DNA from: Trichoplusia ni
Lineage: Eukaryota; Arthropoda; Insecta; Lepidoptera; Noctuidae
Direction: 5' to 3'
NCBI RefSeq assembly: GCF_003590095.1
Contig: NC_039478.1
Span: 7,254,001 to 7,318,000 of the forward strand
Length of the DNA: 64,000 nucleotides
In this document: piece by piece, positions 10,401 to 22,325 of the stretch
Layout of the letters: each line of letters starts with the position of its first letter
How positions within the stretch are numbered: position 1 is the stretch's first letter
Made by a program: the position numbers and the translations under genes
The notes under the pieces: generated by a model
Databases searched by the model: none
Seen by the model: only the letters and a program-made list of their open reading frames with translations
What the model was told of the DNA's origin: nothing

Positions 10401-13400
10401 AAAACAGTAAGTATGTATACTTGGGTTTTTATTATAATTTTTGGCCCATGTTTGAGAAAGATTTTTTTTTAGCTAAAAAAACAATTGCGCCCGTTATCCA
10501 AACTGTTTCATTGCTATGTTAACCTTTTTAAATCTATCCTTATTTATATCATATAGTTTTTATATCATCTCTAAAATAAATTCGGTCAATATACGTTTAA
10601 TAGATGTAGGCAAAGTGTTATTGATGCCTAAAAGCTCCATAATCAGATAAAGAAGTAAAATATGAAATTATCAAGGCAGTATTATTTTTATATTAGTAAC
10701 ACTATAATTATATATTAAACACACTATAATTATTTATTATAATGAAATATTCTTTGTTTGCAGACACCCCTGGGCTATGCGAGGCAGAGTTTATAAGCCT
10801 CATACAGCAAACATTACAAACTGGTTCTCAAATTATGGTGAATGAAGAAGACATAACATCTGCAGACATGGTTATCGCGCAATTACTGAAAGCGAGTAAT
10901 TTAAAAGAAGCTTTGGTCGGACAAAACCTGGCTGTGACAAAAGTAAATATTTCCGTCGGCTTTACCCTATGTAGTCCCAACTACTCCGAAAAACTTTCAA
11001 CGATATATGATTTCTTGAACGCATCTCATCTGCAAAATGTAATACAAAATATTTATTCCAGGCTACAAGTACAAAAAACGAATCTGGGATAATTTCCAAT
11101 TATTCCAAGCCATCGCTTGTGACTGGCCGTGTGATGGAGAAAAATAGTTCAAGCTGTTTTGAACACCTGCCTGATTTGCTGCAGAACATCAGAACCAAAT
11201 CAGGTATTGTATTTAGGAATTTCATTCGTGTGTTTATATAAACCTTATTAATCCTGATAAAGCAAACATTGAGATGTGAGAAAAATCGTGGCCCAGTGGA
11301 AAGGAAAGTTAGCTACAAAAATCGTCTGTCAAATGCCCAATGAAGAATATATTATTATTTATTCAGATTATATTTAGCCCTTTGCCATTGCCGTCGATCG
11401 CATAGTAATTTTTTAAACATCTTACCCACGTTTTTGATTCACAGAAGAGAAGAACAACGCACGGAATAAAGAAACACGCTACACTGCGAAAGAAGACAAA
11501 GAGAACATTACTTTATTGCACATTCACATCATGGAGACGAAATGCACCGATAGTGTTGTCAGAGTATCTGTCACTCTTAAGAAAAGACGTAAGTTTTTAT
11601 GGGAGTTTTAGAGTCGTTAGGGCCAATTCATACCACAAACTGGGGCCAAAAACGTTACGATTAGTTACAGATACAATACAAGGATAAAGCTTTTTCTTTT
11701 TTAGAAGAAATATACTTTACCTTAACCACGGAATGTCTTTATGATTAAAAAAACATTCCATAGTTGTTGCACGAAGTCAGTATACAACTAATCAATAAAC
11801 CTTTTCTGTCAGATGTTCCAGATGAAATATTCTTAGAGAACCCTGCGACTAGCGACAGAGAATCATACCCTGAAAAAAAGGATATAAGTGAAACAATCAC
11901 TTATAAGGATCTCGGCAACTCACAATACTGTAAGTATTTACAAATATTTAACAGTAAATTCGTCCCTGGATAGCAATTTGTGGATTTCCGAGACATATTC
12001 GTCGCTTTAACATAACGCATGTTGCATCATACGATTGCAGGCCCAAATGGCTTGAACGAGCAAGAATTCATTAGTCTCATGCAGCAGCGGTTGCAAGATG
12101 GACTACATGTTAAAGTAATCGACGAGGACATAGCTTCCGCGGAGATGGTCATCTCACAGCTAATGAAAGTGCCCAATTTGAAACAAGCTTTGGTTGGCCA
12201 CAACTTGATCGTGACGAAGGTAAATATGGATAAAATACTAGTACAGCAATTAAAGACTTTTCAATAAATTCCAGGTTGATTATTTTTGATTTTCTTTTTT
12301 TGTTTATTCAGGCGTCAAATGCAAAGGATGAATTCGGGGTAATTTACAACAGAAGTAAAGCATCGTTTGTGACCGGTCGAGTGACCGAGAAAAACAGCGC
12401 TTTTGAACACTTACCCAATTTGCTACAGACCATCAAGGCTAGATCAGGTATATGAACCATTGATGACGTTCGTCTATTAAAAAAAAACATAAATACGCCT
12501 TCAATTGAAGTGAACATTTTATAACAAGATGTATTTGGTCTATTATCTAATATGACATTATAAAAAAATCCCAGTTTGTAGAACCTTACATTCTTTCTGG
12601 AACTTTTTTGGTGTTACGGTCACATTATTTTCTGAATGTTTGTTTGTGCTCGACTATTACCGGCTAAAAACACCTCAGTGCATTTCCTCCTAACGAGTTA
12701 CCACATACCCAATTCTAACATTAAACAATATGTGTTGTTACAGAACAGCCAAACGTCGCGCGAAGTAATGTGACATACAGCTGCGTCGAGGAGAAGGACG
12801 CCAAAGAAACCATCGCGTTATTTCACGTTCATATCACGGAGACCAAATGTACTGACAATATTGTAAGAGTATCTGTCACACTTAAGAGAAGACGTAAGTT
12901 ATTTTACTTATTATGAGGTATTAAAACTCGTCATCTAAATATAACGTCACTCATAAACTCGTAATTACTGCCGTGGAAGCGTAGTATAGGAATAAACAAT
13001 TATTTTAGTTCTTAACAACACATATTATTATTAGTTACGCATCCCTTGTAGAAACGCAATCTAAGCAGCGGAAATAAATAACACTTTCTTTTTTAAGTGT
13101 GAATTTTTGTGAATACTTGCTGATATATCGCCTACATTCGTTCTTATTCTTACATTTAACATTGGAATTATCGATGATAGTAAGCTATTATTAACATAAA
13201 CGCCAAACTCATCAACCGTTACTTATATTTACAGAGCTCCCGGTTAATTTCTTGTTTTCCATGAAGAAACGTTATCCTACCCCGGTGTTTGCGTGTAGTA
13301 GCTGCGCATCTTTATTCAAATCTGAAGAGACCTTAAAGGAACATCAGGAGGTAGTATTCTATTTCTATACCTACTACAATTTTATTTCTATGACCATATT

Positions 13401-13956
13401 CATTAATGATAGCTATGAACAATATTGGTCTATTCGTTTGGGATAGTCACTTTAAACATGTTTAACTTATAACATTGATCTTACTAAGAATTGAAAACTA
13501 TACATATAAGCCACTCAATTTTATATTTCAGAGTCAGTGCCAGATGGACACAAAAGATATGTTAATCATTGAATCGGAGAATAACAATTCTGAAGATGAT
13601 ATGTTAATTGTAAAGAAGGGTAAAGACAAAATATATACTTGTACACAGTGTGATGTAAGTAATATCCGAATGAAATGATCGAAAAAGGTTTTATTTGTAT
13701 CTATAGCAAAAAAAACTTACTATTCAATTATTATTTTTTCCAGTCAAGTTTTACGAAACTATGTAATATGCAGCGGCATATGAAAACTCACCGACGCGTG
13801 GTAATTAATACTAAAGAAGAAGTAAGCCCGGATGGGAGCATAAAGGAACAGACACACAAAATATATAAGTGTAAAATGTGCCCCAGCACTTATCACCATT
13901 CAGCTTCACTTTCCAAACATATTGTTACCAGGCATATTAAAATAAAATCAAATTAA
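7461..13956 (+). CDS. C2H2 zinc-finger protein with a duplicated four-exon module, 19 exons
   Basis: Exons: 7461-7563, 7895-8038, 8431-8516, 8797-8904, 9081-9201, 9419-9467, 9555-9706, 9930-10076, 10287-10406, 10764-10942, 11062-11203, 11445-11588, 11813-11929, 12041-12219, 12312-12447, 12744-12893, 13235-13350, 13532-13654, 13744-13956. All junctions are GT-AG and in phase, giving 842 residues. The C terminus has one C2HC-like finger (CSSC, from about 713), a C2H2 finger split by the last intron (CTQC...HMKTH, 768-788) and a final C2H2 finger (CKMC...HIVTRH, 815-836). This suggests a nuclear DNA-binding protein. Residues of about 304-498 and 499-692 are tandem copies of an unrecognised module (EFISL.QQ.LQ.G, ALVG.NL.VTK, ETKCTD..VRVSVTLK). 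I do not recognise the orthologue. Poly(A) signal about 14040. Confidence 0.8.
8120..8336 (+). repeat. SINE-like repeat in intron 2 of the zinc-finger gene
   Basis: It contains a box-B-like GGTTCAATCCCAGCACAGGC and, further on, an end of the type GCAGTTGTGAGACATTTATCAGCTGATATTATTATT. I recognise this layout from lepidopteran tRNA-derived SINEs. The copy is eroded. Confidence 0.5.
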
Positions 13957-14178
13957 ACAAGAAATTGTACAAACATATTTTTATTATAATCAAATCTTAC
14001 CTCTGTAAATGTATCACGACAATTATGTGACTAACAAAATAAATGAAGTGAACTAGCAAATAATTTATTTTCATTGTATATTTTTATAAGAACTGGTATG
14101 TTTGCTTTGTTATCCGTTATAGGATTTTTTTATGTATTTGTTTTTGCTTATTAACAACAACAAAAAACCAGTAAAGCA

Positions 14179-16301
14179 TTAAAATATATCATCTGAAAAT
14201 ATAGTATCTAACTCATCTAAGTCATCAGCACCATTAATATCAAATCCATTGCTTGTTGTATTGTTTGTTCCTGAAACAATAAGTTACAGAATTAGTCAAA
14301 CTCACAAGTCCGACAGTGATAGTCCTTTTACTGTTTTTTTTTTGGTGGTCGATTTGATTCAAAGAAAGCAGTAAAAGTATTTTCATTGACCTTTTCTTTA
14401 GTTTCACCAGTCACATTGACTATCATCTTGTTGAATGAGCAATATCACAATGAGATGGACCTAATCTGAAGCTGTACCTGGAAAGTGGCTATAGAACCTT
14501 CACCACAAATGTCAACTTCACTGAGTTTTGGTTTGTTTGTTTTGACAAGCACTTCAATCCCATTAAAGGAAGATAAAAAATTGTTTTTAAGTATTTTCTT
14601 AAAGTAAAATTATTATTAAAATTATTCTTGGTCTCAATTAACATTGTTTATCACTATCAACAGAATATTGCTTACCTATATTATTTAAATTATTCTGAGT
14701 CTTTATCACAGTGTAGTCTTCCTCATATACAATTGAATAATTATCAGGTAATGGCTTGGCATCAGCTTCATCTGTTAATACTGCTGAACTATAAATAGCT
14801 AGTATATTACTCAAAGTAATATTGAGGTAGTGTTTCTTAAAAGCTCCTCCAGTTGTAAGTATTGTAGGTTTCCACAATATAAATGCACAATAATCAGATG
14901 CAATGTATTTACAGAATGTGGACCAAGCATCTCTATGCAGTGTTCCCTTTATATTACCTGAAAATGTAATAAGATATTTACTGGAGTCTAGAGAATACCC
15001 TTACTAAGTAAGGGTTAATCACTTAGTAATCCTTTCCAAGTTTAATTTTGGGGCAATTTTGTAGTAAGCTTAAAGCTTAACTTTATAAGCTTAAAGTTTA
15101 TTGCCAATAAACACTAGGAATAAATAATTCTCCAATTTACAAACCATATGGTCTCAGAGCTGAGTAGGTATAATGAAGGCCAACTTTCATCCCTACTAAT
15201 ATTATAAATGCAAAAGTAACTCTGTCTGTCTGTTACACTTTCACATCTAAACCACTGAACTGATGTTAATGAAATTTGGTACAGAGATAGAGTTGACCTT
15301 GAGAAAGAACATAGGATAGTTTTTATCCCGGACTTTTGAAGAGTTCTCTAGGAAAGGCGATATAACAGACCTCGATGCGGGCGAAAAGCTAGTTCCCTAT
15401 AATTAATTTATAAATGACATATAGGAATTGCATGTATGGTGTATGTAAGAAACTTAGTTTGTTAACCAATTCTAATACTAGTATCTAATGTTGCTTACCA
15501 GTTGCATCTCTCATAATAATCAATGGGTCTATAGCAGATCTGTCCACCTTCTCAACAAATGCAGTTATAGTGTGAGCTTTCCTTCTTTTCAAGCTGCCTG
15601 TTAGGGCCTGATGCTTGATTGTTTTTATTGAATCAATTTCATGTAAATTCCAACTTTTTAGGTCGTCTAATAGCCTAACCCACAGTGGTGATGAAAATAT
15701 ATCTCCTTGTAAATTGCTTTGAGAAAAATCAACATCCTAAAAGAAGTTAGTGTTATATTAATATTTTCATAGTTTATTGTCACAAGTACGTTTTGTCATT
15801 ATCAAGTATGTTACCTGGGAAAGGAGTTCTAATTGACAAATATTTTCATCTTTATCGTCTTGTAACCCTGCAGTAAGGAGACCAGCAGGTCCAGGAAACT
15901 TTCGTTTGCTCTTGTGATCAAAATAAGAATGAATCATTTTCCTTTTTGTGTGTTCTGGAGAAACAACATCTGTTGCAGTGGCAGTGGCATTGCTTTTGTC
16001 GAGTTTATGAATAACAGTATTTAAATTGTCATTATTACATCTGTTATCCGAAACAACCGTAGTCGAATCTTTAGTTTGTTGTACAACTTTATTAGCCACC
16101 TTATTTGAGAACTCGGGTTTGTCTGGCCCATGCTTATCTATTTTTTTTTCTTCTATTTGCTTCAAAACAGTCACATCTTCTGGGAATTCAAACTGAGATA
16201 GAACCTGGATAACAAAAAGTTTGCAAACACAACTTGGAATTTAGGAAGTTTATTTATATCAGACAAAGACATACCTGATCAAAGTCATCTGATTCAAACA
16301 T
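14179..16301 (-). CDS. HROB: Homologous recombination OB-fold protein (MCM8-MCM9 cofactor)
   Basis: Exons in reading order: 16301-16275, 16204-15815, 15736-15499, 14957-14676, 14270-14179, all GT-AG and in phase, giving 342 residues. HROB loads or stimulates the MCM8-MCM9 helicase in DNA synthesis during recombination repair. The hallmark RKFPGPAGLL lies at about 109-119. A DUF4539-type OB fold runs from about 190 to 290 and includes KAHTITAFVEKV, RDATGNIKGTLHR and KHYLNITLSNILAIYSS. The C terminus is acidic (DDLDELDTIFSDDIF), as in relatives. The protein is shorter than the human one, mainly in the disordered N-terminal half. Its 3' end faces that of the zinc-finger gene. Confidence 0.88.
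15190..15392 (+). mobile_element. Helitron-like element (family 2) in HROB intron 3
   Basis: It begins TCCCTACTAATATTATAAA after an A and ends GCGGGCGAAAAGCTAG before a T. A TCTGTCTGTCTG run lies near the start. It lies wholly inside the intron between 15499 and 14957, opposite in sense to HROB. Confidence 0.65.
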
Positions 16302-17738
16302 AGTATTTTGTACGCAAGCTTAACTTGACTTCTAAGCTAAAGGTGCATTGTTATATACCTTGAAACTTGAATGAACTCGCTCAACTTTTAAATTAATAAA
16401 CACGAAGACGAACTGCAAAATTGACATTGCCTAACTGACAGTAAAACTGTCAAGTAAGATATCATTATTACTGGTATTGGATAACTTGGCAGTTGCACTT
16501 TTTACAGTGTGAAATTTAATTACATCAAAGACATTATATAGGTACTGAATTACATACTCTATTTTTCAAAATTTCTTATACTACTTTTTTATGGCTATGA
16601 AACTGGTTATAACATACTAATAGCAGCCCTTGCAAGACAATTATAAGTTTTTAATCTCTGGCGGCCTCTAGAGGGCCAATTATTGACAGTATACAAAATA
16701 TAATATAGAGTAAGAGCCCGTGGACGCCATACCTACGTTATTCTATAAAAGCTGAAACTTTGTCAGCAGATACTCTCAACGTAGGTAAGAACAATGGTCG
16801 ATTATAGAGTTTGGGTCGTGGCGGCTTTGGCAGAGAAACGGTAAAGCTGCCAAAAATATCTACTTAAGTCTACCTATGTCATTTTATAAAGTGCCATTTT
16901 TCGTTATTACCTTCAGGATATTATTAAAAATCACGTTATTGATTGCAGAATGGTAGCAACCCCTTGCCAGACACCTTTAATGTTGAAACCCCTGCGAGTG
17001 GCGACACAAAGATTAAACTCCTGAGTGCGGGAGTTATTTTTTGAAAAAAAAAAAGAAAAGTTCGCGCCGAAATGAGTGAGATTACAGGAAAGGAAGGAGT
17101 CTGCGAGATTATGAAATGATTTATAAATGTTTATAAAAAATAGCCATGTCTTTGGAAATTAAAAGTAAAGACGATCTTATGATAAATTAATTCAACAGTT
17201 ACGAAAAATAGAACCAAACGCCAACCGTGATGTGATTGTGATTTCTTTTTTAAATCTTAGGTACAAATTACCGTAAGGAAGAAAGAAAGGTAGAAGAGTG
17301 AACTATATCTGGGTCAGGCACCAATGCTGTCTACGAGCCAACATCAGGTACTTTTGAAATTTTTGAATGACGACTATGGAAAGCCAGATTCTTCTCGTTT
17401 TAATTTAATGTCGAAAAAAAAAATACAGTTCACAAATAAATTTAAGGATAAAAGAGTATGCCCACCGATCATAGACAGTTCGGCCCTGGATGCACACATA
17501 TAAAAACATACAGAAATGATAATATGCAAATAAAAGAACCAAAATGTTAAGGAATTGATTCAATAAAAGTTCGGGTTTTTAAGATATAAAATGGTTTTTA
17601 TTTAAAAAAATACTTTAACGAGCGAGCTTGCTTTAATTGGTATATGCCACAAGCAATTAATAGTTAGTCACTGTTAGTTAAAATAGATCATTTTTTTATC
17701 TTAAAAAAAACGACTCTTTAATCCTTATGTCGCGAGGG
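16302..17738. other. Intergenic, no gene seen
   Basis: AT-rich sequence upstream of HROB that should include its promoter. No open frame, tRNA or convincing transposase remnant was found. A stretch at about 16700-16860 looks repeat-derived, but I could not assign it to a family. Confidence 0.4.
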
Positions 17739-17900
17739 GTTTTACAAACATACAAATCACATGCACAAAGACACCCAGACTGAGAACAAGCATTCGTGGA
17801 TCACACAAATGCTTGTCCTACGCGGGAATCGAACCGGCGACACGTCGCTCACAGTGGGTTTCGTGTGGTAACTTCAACCACCTCAACCACAGGCTCTTTT
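17739..17900 (-). repeat. tRNA-derived SINE-like repeat
   Basis: Read on the minus strand it contains GTCGCCGGTTCGATTCCCGC, a good polymerase III B box, followed by GTAGGACAAGCATTTGTGTG and a tail. The arrangement GTGGATCACACAAATG...CGCGGGAATCGAACC is common in lepidopteran genomes. It does not fold as an intact tRNA by eye, so I call it a SINE rather than a tRNA gene. Confidence 0.6.
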
Positions 17901-17965
17901 CATATTGCGTTCTCTAACATACTAAGATAAATTATTATTGATTTACATGTTTTGATGAACTGTTA

Positions 17966-18310
17966 TTTGAACTCTATTATTTGAGCTGCAACTTCCCTGC
18001 CCCTTACGTTTGTCTGGAATTCATTTTCATTTCAGATTAGAGAAGCAGCCACAGCAAAGTCTATCAAATGAGTAGAAACCCTGTTAAAATAATTTTGGCG
18101 AAATATACTAGTTTTAAAAATACCATTGACTACCTCTACTACCCACACGTAGCAGCAGCTCTGGACTTATTAGCATCCCTTGTTGTTAACTGTGATTCAC
18201 CATCTTCTGGAGACAAAGGAACCTCATAACCACAACACTCTAAAAGAGGCAATGAGTGTTTAAAGCCTCTATCTAAGATGAATACTTCTCGAGATTCGAC
18301 GTTGACACTT
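17966..18310 (-). pseudogene. Decayed PIF/Harbinger-type (DDE_Tnp_4) transposase fragment
   Basis: The minus strand reads FILDRGFKHSLPLLE, then DANKSR, then after a frame change WVVEVVNG, HLIDFAVAASLI and VRGREVAAQI. These are recognisable C-terminal motifs of PIF/Harbinger-like DDE_Tnp_4 transposases. The frame is broken at about 18145 and the N-terminal part is missing, so it is a relic. Confidence 0.6.
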
Positions 18311-19416
18311 TAACAGACATAAAATCAATCAGTCTATTATTCTTTTATTACATAAAATACATTTCTAAATAACATGCGTATATGCAATCGAGAAATCGAT
18401 ATCGATTTTTGTTCGGAGTATACATCGTAATAAAAAATAATCATATTTGAGGCGCATTTAAAGCTCTGCACGTCTTTTATATAGTTAAACAGTCCTGTGT
18501 AGTCCCGTTTTAATTATTTTTATACCTTATTGTCTTTCCGGTACTTTATTACACATAAATATTGCTATCATGTTTCAATAAATAAATACCGTGATTAATT
18601 AACATAAAACACGACATTTTTTTAGACAAAAGCATATTATTGGGCGTTTCATGGCCAAAATTGGGTATTCCCCTTTATTGAACAAAACTCTGATGCCAGC
18701 GACGCATCAAGCACACTTGCATATTATCTATCCAAAATGTTGCCAACTCGGAGTTCGAAAAAGACGTAGGCCGGAGTATTTCTAATATTCGCAATAGAAA
18801 TCTATTTTAAATTAAATTTGCGAATTCATTGTATTGTGACTGTTTTGCCCCGTACTGAATTTCCATTTATTGTGTTGAAGGAGAATACTAATAGTGTCAC
18901 TCTAATCTTATTTCCATTCATAAATTGGCCATTGTAAATAGCAGAATTGGGGATCTATACATTTGTAAATTGAGGATTGCAATAAACGATTTGATAATAT
19001 ATGTTTAATTTGATAGAATGCTAAAAATACGTCTAAAGGTAAGTACGTTTCGATGTTCTATTGCTACTAGGAACGCCGCTTTCTTTGTGGTGACTACATG
19101 TCCTAATCTGATCTCAAGTAAGGCAGTACAGTTTAGATATTTTCCCCTGTAGGGTTTCATATTAAATTCATTCGTCTAGAGGTTTTATTGTTTTCTTTTC
19201 TTTCGGTATGAAAACAGTATAATTTATATTTCATAATACTAAATTTCAGGATATCGATTTACTTTTGGTTTCACATGACATGGTAGAGATTACGACTCTT
19301 CGGGCACAGATTCTACCTCAGAAAATTCAAGACTCGCTCTAGACAGCTCAAGAGAAGAATTGCGTATTCAACAGATTCATCTAATAAAGCGTTATGTTCC
19401 ATAATCCTTATCCTTA

Positions 19417-19580
19417 TCCTTACATATTATAAAACAAAGTCCCCCGCCGCGTCTGTCTGTCTGTCTGTCTGTTCGCGATAAACTAGAAAAGTACTGAACG
19501 GATTTTTATGCGGTTTTCAACAATAGATAGAGCAATTCTTGAGGAAGGTTTTAGTGTATAATTAGTTTAGGTTTTGTGTA
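19417..19580 (+). repeat. Helitron-like or related repeat (family 3), 5' part
   Basis: It starts TCCTTACATATTATAAAAC, then a CTGTCTGTCTG run, then GTACTGAACGGATTTTTATG and ATAGATAGAGCAATTCTTGAGG. This layout is shared by many short lepidopteran elements. I could not place the 3' end, which may lie much further downstream (up to about 20000). Confidence 0.5.
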
Positions 19581-20070
19581 AACTGACGATATTACAACGA
19601 TATTAGTTAAACATGTCGGAAAATATTAAGCCATTCGAGAGCTTTCATCGAGAACGCTGCCAAAACCTTTTGAGTTGCAACAAAACAATGTATGGCGGGT
19701 TTGTACCTCTTTAATAGATCTACAAAAAAGTCCGCGGTGGTATATGTCTATCTTCCAAGGATAACCCACAATAACCATTTTTATGTGTTTTCTCAATACA
19801 GTAAAATTATGGGTTATTTACGAACCTCTTTTTAACAATACAGTATTAATCCTTATCCAAATAAATAAGTTAGATATGCATGTAATATAGAACAAAATTG
19901 CCTTTTACACAACGCTAAAAAAGTTAATAGGTAATGAGTTATCGTAATATTAAAATCTCCGCGCGAGAAATTAAAAATCGATGAAACGTAGCGAAGATAT
20001 CGTTGGCATCTATATACTAATTGTACTATATATATACTGATTACTATGTATATACTATGTATGTACTATG

Positions 20071-20277
20071 TATATACTAATTGTTTGTTTGTTTGTTTGA
20101 ACGCGCTAATCTCAGGAACTACTGGTTCAAATTGAAAAAATATTTTTGTGTTGAATATACCATTAATCGAGGGAGGTTTTAGGCTATATATCATCACGCT
20201 GCGACCAATAGGAGCCAAGAAAAAGTCATAACTTATATCTTCTAACCACGCAGACGAAGTCGCAGGCAACAGCTAGA
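20071..20277 (+). mobile_element. Helitron-like element (family 1, copy 2), 5' end eroded
   Basis: It shares the GTTT run, the CGCTAATCTCAGGAACTACT block and the GTCGCAGGCAACAGCTAG end with the copy at 1024-1287. The normal 5' end is replaced by a TATGTATATACTA mini-repeat at 20040-20080. Confidence 0.7.
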
Positions 20278-20785
20278 ATAAATATAAATAAAAAATAAAA
20301 ATAAACGAGCATTTCAAACGTCCCTTATTCCACGATCGGTTTCACATATTTGGCAGAAATGTGTCAATGAAATTACGTGATTTACCCAAGAACAAAGCCT
20401 GATTGCTGAAAAAAATATTATTTCAAGCAGAAATGGGCAATTTAACGCGGTCGATTTTTTCGACGGTCGGATAATGCTTTTTTTCCTGCATTACAATACA
20501 ACTCGGAATCACTAAATTCATAAGGCTGAAGTTGCCATACTGCACTTAAATAAACACTCAATATTGTAGATAAGTAGTGTAATAACATTAATTGTCTTGA
20601 TCGTTTTACTTACTTATTTATTATCTATCTAATTTGCATTAGCGCTTACAGTAAAAAGAGACTGGCTTACATATAGAATAAAGCAGTGCAATGTCTAATT
20701 TTGACAGTTTTTTACGTTGTTGATGTACACAAACTTGATTTTATAATTTTTATTTCTAAAGTGATATAAACGCAAAAATTTTAAA
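20278..20785. other. Intergenic, upstream of the EF-hand gene
   Basis: AT-rich spacer; nothing recognisable apart from what should be the promoter region of the next gene. Confidence 0.4.
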
Positions 20786-21769
20786 ATGTCTGTTTTCGAT
20801 TTTTTGAACCCTTTGGCAAAATTGTCACCGCGTTTTACAGAAGAGAAGCTTGAGGAAATAGTGCAATGGTTTGATGAAAACGCAAAACCTTTGTTAATAA
20901 TTGACGAAGGAGAACCCACTAATGTAATAACGATCGAACAATTTATGAGCTTTTTGGAATTAAAGAAGTAGTGTATTGGAGTCAGAATTTTAGCTTAAAA
21001 ATATCATTCTTATTAAAAATGTTACCGTATTTATTGTAATAATGACATCCACAGATTCCATAGAAGAAATTTTAGATACCCTAGCTATTTGGAAATTATG
21101 AACGAAGCAGAAAAATTAAAAGCAGGTGTTACAAGAATGTTAACAAGAGACCAGTTTATATATATATTAAATACATGGGTCATAGAAGCTGAAATTAAAC
21201 ATGAACTTTTACTTGCCTTTGAAGTGTGTATCTAAGTATAATTTCTGCTTGAAGTATAATATTTTCGAAATTTTGTCAGTGAAGAGCTGGCGATGACGAT
21301 AAAATACTTATTAATTTAACAGGTTTTTGACACAGAAGAAAGACACTATTTAGAAGTTGAAGAAATTAAAGAACTAGTGATGGGATATGGCGACCCTTTT
21401 ACAGAAGCTGAAGCTCGTGAAATTTTGCGCGATGCTAATGTTCGAGGTGATGGAATAGTATACTACAAGGACTTTATCGAAAGCATATTTAGTCTTGCTC
21501 CTGAATTATACAACATCAAGGTACATTATAAATAAATTATTTATGAACGATATTGTTCTATTTTTGACGTGAAGAACGCAGAAAAGCGGAAGCACTTTAT
21601 TGTTTATTTTCAGGTAGATTATTTGTATCAAAATCCTGATGAAGATCCTTCGGTGCCCCCTGAGCCCGTTGTTGAGCCACCTCCTCCTCCTCCACCGCCG
21701 CCACCACCACCTCCGCCACCGCCTCCTCCACCACCACCACCAGCCAAAGGGGGTAAAAAGAAAAAGTGA
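20786..21769 (+). CDS. EF-hand protein with polyproline tail, possibly related to DRC8/EFCAB2
   Basis: Exons 20786-20967, 21055-21223, 21323-21520 and 21614-21769 give 234 residues. The second acceptor (CATCCACAG) and second donor (GAA|GTGTGT) are weak but keep the frame and create AFEVFDTEERHYL across the junction. Two EF-hand-like helix-loop-helix units are visible near the C-terminal half (FDTEERHYLEVEEI and ANVRGDGIVYYKDF). Their loops lack several calcium ligands, so calcium binding is doubtful. The order resembles EFCAB2/DRC8, an axonemal dynein-regulatory-complex subunit, but the match is only general. The last exon ends in a run of more than 20 prolines and then AKGGKKKK. Poly(A) signal at about 21790. 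Confidence 0.65.
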
Positions 21770-22325
21770 ATAAAAATATTGGTTTTGTTTTAATAAATTG
21801 TGTCTTTTTCCTTTGTAATTTGAATTTTACCTCTTATTCATAATTTAATAAAAGTATGTTGTTGAAAGTCTGTTTATCGGAATTTCTAAACTCGAGCTAT
21901 AGAGAAGGTAAAAATTAAGTACTAATAGCACTCAATAAAGTGTTTGTTGATTTTAGAGATTATATTGACACTTGGTACATGGATAATACTTGGAATTTAC
22001 TGAATATAAGCAATATAGACATTGATGATTAATTCATGAAGAGCGGTAAATTTTATTGTTACAAAAAGTATTTTATCTGTATTGCCCTACGTTTGTCTGT
22101 GGTTCATGGATGACATGACATTAGTGAGTTAAATAGATATGTCGTTCGTGTAGGCAATGAGTAGCAGACTAGCAGTCTGATGCAAAACATTTTGATTTTA
22201 ATTTTCGTTCTTCAAGTTCGGTTTAATATGTATTGATAAGAGTATTTATATGAGCTTATACACATCGTGTTATTTGCGTTCCTGATTTTCTAATATATCA
22301 ATATTTAGGCATCCTAACTAGGGCA
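21770..22325. other. Intergenic between the EF-hand gene and FAF2
   Basis: Holds the EF-hand gene's poly(A) signal and presumably the FAF2 promoter. No other feature is seen. Confidence 0.4.

Noticed and set aside
17790..17890. tRNA gene
   Set aside because: A good B box is present, but no intact cloverleaf is visible, and the flanks match a SINE.
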